A stretch of DNA of 64,000 bases from Emydura subglobosa (lineage: Eukaryota; Chordata; Testudines; Chelidae), in assembly GCA_007922225.1 (NCBI GenBank), contig ML679961.1, forward strand, positions 73,822,890 through 73,886,889. Reading direction: 5' to 3'. The notes under the pieces are model-generated. The model was given only the letters and a program-made list of their open reading frames with translations. It searched no databases and had not been told where the DNA came from. Made by a program: the position numbers and the translations under genes. This document shows positions 55,964 through 64,000 of the stretch, in pieces (the stretch's first letter is position 1; every line of letters begins with the position of its first letter).

Positions 55964-57689
55964 GTTACTAAAAGAAATGTTGATACTACATGTTAATTGG
56001 CTGATTCCTGCTTCTCTTGGGACTCACATAGATTACCACTCAGATACAATGGTAATGGATGTATTAGATATGGGTTAGAGAGCAGAAGCTTGAAAACATA
56101 CGTTAACTTGAACACGTTACCCTTCTCTTGAGCTGGCAACAATACTCTGCCTCCACCTTTAGCTCTTAATGTCAGAGCTCTGCTAAAGAAATTTAGGATG
56201 AATATTCAATGACTTTCTAACACGGAATGTTCTAACTACTGGACTGTGGAATTAGCTCCTAAGGGAGTGAGTGACACACCATTGCTTGAGACATTTCAAA
56301 CAAGATTGGGCAAAGCATAAGAGAATATAATGTGGAGTACAATCCTGCACTGGAGGATGTTCCGAAGGGGCTCATTCAGTGATGTCAAACCCCAAATGGA
56401 GAGAGACAAGGAACATTTTCTCTTCTTCTCATATCTCTGCCACTCAGAGTCTAAGCAAATCCCTTAACTCCTGGATTGGTTTGCGCAGCAGTAGCTAGTG
56501 TTATTTGCATATGCATGTGGCAGTTGAATTAAGAATCAAAGGGTGTAGGGGGAGGTAGGCTCCTTTTCCTTACTAAGGAAGGAATTTCTCTCTTGCCTGA
56601 AAAGGACTATATGGGGCATCATCCCTCTGCCCAAAAATCACACAGTGGTGACAGCTAGAAACAATACAATGAAGTAGAGACAGGACAAAAGGGAAAACAA
56701 GGGGAAGTTTCCTATTTCCTCCCATGAACTTCTGTTCAGAACATGATTTAAAAGTATTTACTGTATTCCTGGGTATTGCAGTCTTTCATAATCCCCCTAC
56801 GATTCAGATACTTGTGTTGACACTGAACAACTGAAGATCAAGATTGTGTCCTAGACTAATGCAACCTGGACAGATGCTGCAAAAATGAATGGTCTGTGTT
56901 TGAATGAACAGTATGAGAAGCATTGTCCACAGGTGTGCAAATAATAGATTACAAATTGTCTCTGAATTGCCCGCTGAGGAAGAAAGGCATGTGTTCTCAG
57001 TGTAGGGCAGGATTTGTATTACAGAAGTTGGTTCATTTGTGTTCCAGAATGAGAGAATTTTTGCTGCATTGAGTTCTGAGTCATTGAGTTCTGCATGCAA
57101 GTAATGATTTTCCCTGTGTGTCATTTTGGATTGTTGTACGAATGTGATCTTGGCCATGATAAATCCAAGCATGTCAATCTTATTTTATTAAATTTAGCAA
57201 CACCAATATCTTCCAGTGTGGTATCAGTCCATCTCTATTTAGGATTATCTATTTTTTTGCTATGGACTCTGAGTGATCAGTAAGGCATTAGGGCCATGTA
57301 TCTGTGACACCTTCAGAACCTCACCATTTCCATATCAGAAAAAACAAAGTTAAAACAGGAATGAATTTATTCATGAGTCAAAGACGTAGGAACAACAACA
57401 AAATCACCTTACACAATCTACAGATTAATAAAGATGTAGAGGATACAAGGGCATACTAAAATACCTATTGTTGTTATCCTTCTTTAGGTTATATTGAAAA
57501 TTATTTCTGCCTTTTCATAGAAGATGATTTGGTGATAATACTTCATAAACACCGCAAGTTTTTAATGTTTGTTTTCCAAAAAAAAATGTGTGGGTGGATG
57601 TGTTTGTAGGTGTATTTAACCACAGGCACTTTTAAATGTAGGCCTGCAGTACATAAATAGGACAAAAGACTCCAAGGAGACATTTTATA
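55964..57689. other. Non-coding stretch
   Basis: A 122-codon minus frame at 56804-57172 is the longest open frame here. It has no motif I recognise and no conserved neighbours, so I do not call it a gene. No repeat named. Confidence 0.4.
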
Positions 57690-58065
57690 TAGTGATTAGA
57701 GAGCAGCATTGAGAATCAGAAAACCTGATTTCTATGTTTCGTCGCTGATCCGTTATGTGACCTTGGACAAATCACTTAATTTCTCTGTGCTTCATATCCC
57801 CAACTGTAAAATAGGGCTAATAATACTTATTTCCTACATCTTTTTTCTGTCTTATCTATTTAGACCTCAGTCCTACAAACACCTATGCAGGTGCCTATAT
57901 TTATGTATTTTGAATTCAACGGGGCTATTCCTATTAACAAAATTAATCATGTGTTTCCAGGATTGTAGCTATAAATTGTAAACCCAGGGACTGTCAATCA
58001 GTAGGTGTGGGTACAATACACAGTACAATGGGGCCCTGATGGTCTTTGCACATTGCTGTTAACAA
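57690..58065 (+). repeat. MIR-like / tortoise tRNA-SINE
   Basis: ATAGTGATTAGAGAGCAGCA (head) near 57691, ACCTTGGACAAATCACTTAA near 57761, TCTCTGTGCTTCATATCCCC and GTAAAATAGGGCTAATAATA, then after a foreign stretch the tail ACAATGGGGCCCTGATGG near 58025. One of the most complete SINE copies here. Confidence 0.7.
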
Positions 58066-58799
58066 ATAATGAAACTTAAACTAGGAAATAGCCATGTTAT
58101 CTCAGATACAACTATCTGGTAACTCCTGGTAGCTGTTCTCTTTTTAATGGTGACTACTGCACCTCACAGCACCGTGGTGAGTCTTAAGAAATAATGGCTT
58201 GTAAGGTTCTGAGACCCACAAATAAAAGCATTATAGAAGTACTGTTAGGGTTTGATTATTGCTATTAATAATTCACACCTAGTTGTTGCTCATGCAACTG
58301 GATCCTACAAACTGGATCCCCTGTTTATTGCTTTCCTTTTGGCAAACAAAAGGATCAAGGATTTTTATCACCTTTGCAAGAACAAACATGTAATCATGTT
58401 TCCAACCCTTCTTAGGAACACACCCCACACACCAATTTCATAGCCTTTTATGTCAAATAAATGATATTGCTATAGCCAATGTCATTTCTCTTCTGAATAG
58501 CAAGGGGTAACTGAGCATCCTTTCCTGCCACAAATTCATACACTTAACCAATAAAATGGACGTTAGTGTCCTTAAAGACAATAGATTTCTTATAAATAAA
58601 ATAAAAATATTCTATAAAATTAAATGGTGAAAGATCATTTGCTGCTGTGGTCAGGATTGTGTATTCCTTCCACCATATTATTATATCTGAGGGGTACAAG
58701 AACATCCTCTGCTATATGTGTGAGGTTGAGTGTTTTCACTGCATTACTCTGAGCTACTGAAAATAATTATATATTTATAGCCCTTTCACCATTTTATAA
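58066..58799. other. Non-coding stretch
   Basis: Nothing recognised. The 63-codon frame at 58252-58443 has no domain. Confidence 0.4.
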
Positions 58800-58965
58800 G
58801 GGTAAGGCTTATGGGTACAGGAGAGAACTTTCTTGGGGGCTGGTCTGAGACTGTGGAATGAACTCCCACAGGAAGGAACTAAGGTCCAACGCAAACCGCA
58901 CCACTTTCTGCTCCAAGCGCAAGACTCATTCTTTGACCTGCCTTCTCTGATATAAGCACATCACA
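58800..58965 (+). repeat. LINE C-terminal fragment
   Basis: Plus-strand translation near 58838 gives AGLRLWNELPQEGTK, matching the '..PRLWNSLP.E..' end of L2/CR1-like RT proteins. Only some 50 codons and degenerate. Confidence 0.4.
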
Positions 58966-59164
58966 ATGTGTACATTTAAAAATATTATTTTTTCCCTTCC
59001 AGTTGCAGAATTCTTCCTCTCTTCCCTGTTCTGCAGAAAGCTGTCTGCTCACAATCCTTCTTCCATCTATTGAGCAGCAGCCACTCAAACGCATCCCACT
59101 TTTCATCCCTTACCTACTGAACCCACCTACTACACTTTTGACAAACATCTAGTTCTTTCTCTTA
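58966..59164. other. Non-coding stretch
   Basis: Nothing recognised. Confidence 0.3.
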
Positions 59165-59572
59165 GTCCTGGTCTACACTGGTGATGGAGGTCGACGTAAT
59201 GTCACTTATGTTGATCTCTAAATGCCTGCATCTACACTGGCAGCGTAGTTCCGTCGACTTAAAGGGTGGCAAAAGTTGACGTAATAAAACCACCTCCGCA
59301 AGTGATGTAGCGCGTAAATCGAATTTCATGGGTCAATTTTGCATCAGTGTAGACAGAGCATAACATAATTTGATGTTAATGGCCTCCGTGAGGTATCCCA
59401 TAATGCCCGTTGTGGTGCTCTGGACATTCGCACTCTGCTGTTATGCGGCCACGTAAACTGGAAATAGCCCCTCCCCTCATGCCCCGGGAAAATTTGAATT
59501 TTCATTTCCTGTGCAGCCAGCGTGGAGAGAGCTTGGTATCTGAACTACTGCAAGGCTCAAACGCGCTCCAGC

Positions 59573-61348
59573 ATGGAGTCGACCAGAGGTCTTAAATGTC
59601 ATAGGTCTGTGGGGCGAGGAGTTCATTATGGCTTAGGTCTGAGCCAGTAAAAGAAATTTGGACATTTACGGGAAGATTTTGCAGGCCATGTGGGAGAAGG
59701 GGCACAACAGGGACAGGCAGCAGTGCTGCGTGAAGATCAAGGAGCTACGGCAGGCATATCAAAAAGCCAGGGAAGCTAACAGCTGTTCTGGCTCCTTGCC
59801 AAAAACATGCCGCTTCTATGAGGAGCTGCATGCAATTTTTGGCAGCGTTCCACCATGATGCCGCCATGCAGCATTGATACCTCTGCTAGATCACAGTCCA
59901 TGGACAATGATGAGGACTCTGTAGACGAGGAGGAAGAGGAGGAGGCTGAGGAGAGCAGGGTTCAGGAGAGCGGGGTGTCCATTCTACCAGACAGTCAGGA
60001 ATTATTCCTGACTCCAGAGCAGTCCAGCAGCACACAGGACAGCAATAATGATCCCGGGGAAGGCAAATCTGATTAGTTTTATTTTTCTTCTTAACAGTTA
60101 TGTCCTTTCCAATGGGAGGGAAGGGGATTTCAGCGGTTTAGCAGACTTTATTGGGGGGTTACTTCCAGAACAGATTATTTATGTGCAGAGGTATGCTCTG
60201 AGAATCATCCATTGATATCTCAAGGAAACTTTCACGTAGGTAATCTGTTATCCTTTGCACAAAGTTTCAGGGGAGGGCAGCCTTGTTTCTTCCTCCCTGG
60301 TAGGTTACTTTGCCATGCCATGCTGCAATCAAGTGAGCCGGAATCATGGTGGAACACAGCATAGCGGCATAAGGGCCAGGCCGGTAACCTGCTGCATTCA
60401 GCAAATCTTCACTTTCCTCATGCGTTACCCTCAGGAGACTGATATTGCTCATGGTCACCTAGGGAAGAGGGTGCATTTTTAAAGTACCCGAGCTATACAG
60501 CTGATACCCTGTACCTCTCTATTTCCCTTTGTATTGTCCTACTGAGTTACTTAAATAATTTTGCTCAGGTATCTGCCAAGACTATTAACCTGCCCACGCT
60601 GTCCTCAGATCCACTGTGGCCACCTCGTGACAAAACGGTCATCTTAATTAAACGGTGGTGCCCAGTTACCCCTCTCATACAGGGCATTTGAAGTGAGCTT
60701 TATAGAGATAATTAATCCTCTCTATAGCAGAGTAAACTGCCCCTGGCTTACCATCTCTGTAATGGCACTGCGAACCAACCCTTCGGAGATGTTCAGAATG
60801 GAATGTGGGTTTGGCTTAGTCCTGTGCACACTAAGGGGAGTATTTTATATATTGTTGCAGATGCTTCATTTTCCTGGGTCTGCTAACAATGGCAACATTG
60901 TGTATTTCTTTTCCTTCTGTAGACACCTCAGCTTTGGCTCTCCCCTCTAGAACTGCTGTGGAAAGACTATCGCAGATCAGAAAGAGGGGAAAAAAATCGC
61001 AGGATGACATGTTTGGCAAGCTCATGAATGCCTCTGTGGCAGCTGACCCAGAGCTCCAGAACATGGACAGGGAGAATCGAAGAGCGATGCAGGAGCATGA
61101 TCGGAGTACCCAGCAGGAGATGCTGCGAATCATGCGCGACCAGGCAGACATGCTCAGGCAGTTTGTGGAGTTCGGGAGGAGTGGTGGCCATACAGAGTCC
61201 TGCTGCAGCCCCTCCAGAACGCTCCTCAGCCTACGGCTTTGCTGCCCTCCCCACCACCAAGTGGTCTCAGAGGAGAATGGCCAAGCTGCAATATGTGGTG
61301 CTCTCCACCCCAGTGGAGGCAAGCAGAAAGCAGCGGCAGCCACACTGA
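59573..61348 (+). pseudogene. Harbinger Myb/SANT-like DNA-binding protein, copy 3 (broken)
   Basis: ATG at 59573 gives MESTRG as in copy 1. The trihelix frame starts NVIGLWGEE, meets two stops, then runs open from about 59649 with NLDIYGKILQAMWEKG, HNRDRQQCCVKIKELRQAY and KTCRFYEELHAIFGS. A one-base deletion near 59848 shifts into the acidic tail (DEEEEEEAEESRVQESG, LFLTPEQSSS). The intron donor is lost: copy 1 has TCTG|GTGAGT, here TCTG|ATTAGT (60072-60073). The acceptor is kept (CTTCTGTAG, ending 60922). Exon 2 keeps RLSQIRKRGKKSQDDMF and QEMLRIMRDQADMLRQFVEF open, then shifts frame near 61175; the end VLSTPVEASRKQRQPH lies in another frame. Confidence 0.8.
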
Positions 61349-61506
61349 CCGCTGTTCTGCAAGCAACCATACTACCACTTGAGACTGTGAATGAACACTC
61401 GCCCCCCACCCCCACTGATTTGTTTTGGGAGGGCTTTGGAGGGTACAGATATCGATGGTATAGGGGATGGTAAGCAAAGGCACAAAACATACAGAAACAG
61501 AAATCA

Positions 61507-62768
61507 TTACTGCGTCTCAGTGCAGAACCTGGTTTTCAATGCTTCCCAGAGGCAAAGCACTCCGCAGTTAGCTCTGAGCATATTGCTGACATCTGGCTGC
61601 TCAAAATTGGCAGCCAGTCTTTCTGCCTCCAAAGCCCAACCCTGAGGGAACCTTTCCCCCTTTGCTTCACACACATTATGAAGAACACAGCACACAGATA
61701 TAACTGATGGGATGTTCTTTTCACTCATGTCCAGCCTAGTAAGGAGACATCTCCATCTGCCCTTTGAACGCCCAAACGCACATTCCACCACCATTCTGGA
61801 ACTGCTTAGCCTGTTATTAAAATGTGTCTTGTCACTGTTGAGGTGCCCGGTGTATGGCTTCATTAGCCAAGGGACCAAGGGGTAAGCAGGATCTTCCAGG
61901 ATCACTATTGGCATTTTCACATCACCGATGTTAATTTTTCAGAATGGGAAGAAAGTGCCCACCTGCATGTTAGAGAACATCCCCGAGTTACGAAATACAC
62001 AAGAGTCATGCATCTTTCCAGATCCCCCAAATAGATGTCTGTAAAACGACCCCTGTGATCCACAAGGGCCTGCAGCACCATGGAAAAGTACCTCTTGCGG
62101 TTTATGTACTCTGTTGCTAGATGGACAGGTGCTAAAATAGGGATGTGCATGCCATTAATGACCGCCCCTCCCCCCCAGTTTGGGAACCCCATCGCGGCAA
62201 ACCTGTCCACTATGTCCCGCACATTTCCCAAAGTCACTACCCTTCGTAGCAGAAGCCTATTGATGGCCCTGCACACTTGAATCACAGCAGCTCCCACTGT
62301 AGCTTTATTGACTCCGAACTGATTCCCAACTGAACGGTAACAGTCCGGGGTTGTCAGCTTCCACAGAGTGATGGCCACTCACTTCTCCACTGTCAGAGCT
62401 TGTCTCAAGCAAGTATTCACGTGCTTCAGGGATGGGGCCAGCTCCAAGAAAAGTTCAAGGAAAGTGGCCTTTCGAATACGAAAATTCTGCAGCCACTGGT
62501 CATCATCCCACAGCTGCATAACTATGCGATTCCACCAGTCTGTGCTTGTTTCCTGGGACCAGAACTGGCACTCCATGGACTGCAGATGATGCATTATGGC
62601 CTGCAGCAATCTGGAATTGTTACGCTCAATGTCTTGTAGCAGGGCAGCCTCGGTGACATCGCTGTTGCCTGTGCTTTGAGTGCTTGCTCTCCTTTGAAAA
62701 TACTCAAGGATAAGCTGCGAGGTATTTGTCATGCTCACAATAATAGTGCAGAGTTGAACTGGCTCCAT
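61507..62768 (-). pseudogene. HARBI1-like: Harbinger DDE transposase, copy 3 (catalytic Asp changed)
   Basis: Minus strand. ATG at 62768 starts MEPVQLCTIIVSMTNT and is open through ETSTDWWNRIVMQLWDDDQW to LRQALTVEK, where a stop appears (62379 region). The next frame has CYRSVGNQFGVNKATVG and GGAVINGMHIPI. The residue after AVI, Asp in copies 1 and 2, is Asn here (codon 62154-62156, AAT for GAT). A shift near 62030 breaks the second-Asp segment (readable as KMHDSCVF in another frame). The last frame (61507-61920) keeps KMPIVILEDPAYPLVPWLM, RMVVECAFGRSKGRW with the Glu, and VLHNVCEAKGERFPQGW. It is dead, both by frames and by the catalytic change. Confidence 0.85.
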
Positions 62769-63284
62769 GTCTCCGCAGTAATGGCGAGTGCACGGCCTAA
62801 GCAAATGGCACGAAAACCAGTTTCCTGTTTGTTTGGGGGAAGAAGGGAGGAGGAAGGAACATTGCATCATGGGACGATGAAACTCGTCCCAATAGCCACC
62901 GCAACCCACAGTGCACTGCTTTGAATTTCGACACAAGCGTGGCAAGTGTGGACGCACGAACCCTGCGCAAGGAGCATGGTGTGGACATGCTCTAGTAATT
63001 TAAAAAAATTGGCGAGTGAAAGTCGATTTTAATTAAGTCGATTTTACGCTGCAGTGTAGACATTCTCTCAGTCTCCACAAGTCATTCTCAATGGGACATT
63101 AAGATTAAAAGGGTGCCTTCCAAAAAAAAGTAGTACACTCCTCTACCCTTGATACTCCTCCCTTAATTACTTGGTCTACTAGCCTCACTTCCATGAAAAA
63201 AGCTCTTTTCATCCTAGTTGCCCACCCTAAACAGACACTGCCTCCCTGTTCATTCCCACCTTATTCCCCTGTGTAGACCCATGA

Positions 63285-63363
63285 GGCCAGATTTAGTTCT
63301 CGGTATAATCAAAGTGAAATCAATGGAGTTGTTCCTGTTTACACCAGAACTGAATTCTGCCCT
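63285..63363. repeat. Short palindromic MITE
   Basis: GGCCAGATTTAGTTCTCGGT at the left, ACACCAGAACTGAATTCTGC at the right, AATCAATGGAGTTGTTCC in the centre. Member of the main palindromic family. Confidence 0.55.
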
Positions 63364-64000
63364 TGATTCTTTCTAATGGACATATTTGCCTGCCTCACAC
63401 AGCTGTGTCTCCATTCCAAGGACCAGTCTTAATGCACCATCTAAGAACCATTTTACTTCATTGTTAATCCTCATCCATATTTGTGAGGTAATGTAGCCTG
63501 CAACCATATATATTGCGATAATTCATGAACTTGTGCCCCTCCAACTATGCTGTTTTAGAACATTGTCACCAAGAAACATGTACACAATTTGGCAAAATAA
63601 TCATAACAATAATAATATATCACAAAAACATTTTATCTGTATCAAAAGTATGTGGGGAGCAAATTAGCTTTGTATGTGTTCTATGGATGAATAAGTACTT
63701 TGAACTAATCTGTACACAACGGTTGCTTGGCAGGATTTGGAGGTTTAATTGAACTTTGTATTCATTTACAATTAGTTTGTTTTGTTTACCTTCTCATATC
63801 ATTAGCAAGCTTATTAAAAAGGAGATACAAATAAACTTTGTTCCAATTACAAAAGAGAATAATCGGATTTTATTAATTCAAGAACTCAGACAATCAATTT
63901 AAGAATTGGTACTCTGGTCTCAGCCACCTCATTATTCTTCACACTAATTAATCACAGATACTAATGGGTTGCTTTGAAATGGGTTCTTTATTCATTTATT
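63364..64000. other. AT-rich non-coding end of the window
   Basis: No gene; the 75-codon frame at 63525-63752 has no domain. Short AAT-rich run near 63601-63620. Confidence 0.4.

Larger units (their letters stand above)
59165..63067 (+). mobile_element. PIF/Harbinger transposon, copy 3 (3.9 kb)
   Basis: Left end GTCCTGGTCTACACTGG; reverse complement of the right end GAGAATGTCTACACTGC. Both continue into TCGACTTAA-type blocks. Flanks are TTA (59162-59164) and TCA (63068-63070), one mismatch. Genes: Myb-like on plus (59573-61348) and transposase on minus (61507-62768), convergent, with about 160 bp between. Order and sequence match copy 1 closely, so the two belong to one subfamily. Confidence 0.85.

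Noticed and set aside
56804..57172. 122-codon open frame on minus
   Set aside because: No recognisable motif, no neighbouring exon signals and an amino-acid mix expected from random AT-rich DNA.
60831..61490. 219-codon open frame on minus opposite exon 2 of the Harbinger Myb-like gene
   Set aside because: Shadow of the plus-strand coding exon, which has the conserved SQIRKRGKKSQDDMF and QEMLR motifs.
1..64000. CRISPR array, tRNA, rRNA or bacterial operon features
   Set aside because: No regular repeat-spacer pattern and no RNA gene signatures. The repeat content is that of a vertebrate genome.

Overview
The window looks like intergenic or intronic DNA from a reptile, most likely a turtle (cryptodire chelonian). 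The grounds are the repeat types: CR1/L3 retrotransposon ends, MIR-like tRNA-derived SINEs with the tail seen in tortoise SINEs, several PIF/Harbinger transposons with ends carrying GGTCTACAC or TGTCTACAC, hAT-like MITEs, and retroviral LTRs. The family assignments come from memory of these sequences, not from a database search. I found no convincing host protein-coding exon, tRNA, rRNA or CRISPR array. Nearly all the long open frames are decayed transposon genes or chance.

Layout. 0-16 kb is AT-rich DNA with scattered SINEs and MITEs, a probable solo LTR (8545-9658), a decayed non-CR1 LINE (about 11.54-12.61 kb) and a 10-N assembly gap at 12305 flanked by the same 47 bp on both sides. 17-27.8 kb is a nested block: a reversed CR1 LINE (16997-18785), then a defective endogenous retrovirus (primer-binding-site-like sequence at 18974; RT remnant at 24.6-25.4 kb; env remnant at 25.6-26.6 kb; polypurine tract near 26.83 kb). 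A two-gene Harbinger element (19851-23485) interrupts the retrovirus. Around 27.26-27.76 kb lies a long inverted repeat. 28-37.9 kb holds CR1, L2-like and SINE fragments, a hAT-like MITE (35510-35778) and, directly beside it, a solo LTR (35789-36207) with a perfect 5-bp target duplication. A second, more diverged Harbinger element fills 37912-41246. 41-59 kb is mostly unannotatable DNA with MITEs, including a MITE inside a MITE at 55.4-55.96 kb. A third Harbinger element fills 59165-63067.

The three Harbinger elements share one plan: an outer inverted terminal repeat, a gene for a Myb/SANT-like (trihelix) DNA-binding protein, and a DDE transposase gene, the two genes converging. In this superfamily both proteins are needed for movement: the Myb-like protein binds the ends and the nucleus, and the transposase cuts. 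All copies here are broken, each in a different way. In the second, the three catalytic acidic residues still sit in one frame interrupted by stop codons. In the third, the first catalytic Asp codon reads Asn. In the third, the splice donor of the Myb-gene intron is also lost.

No clearly new biological system was found. The most useful leads are the comparison of the three Harbinger copies, the nested insertions that give a relative chronology, the dispersed short palindromic MITE family, the inverted repeat at 27.3-27.8 kb and the probable false duplication at the gap.
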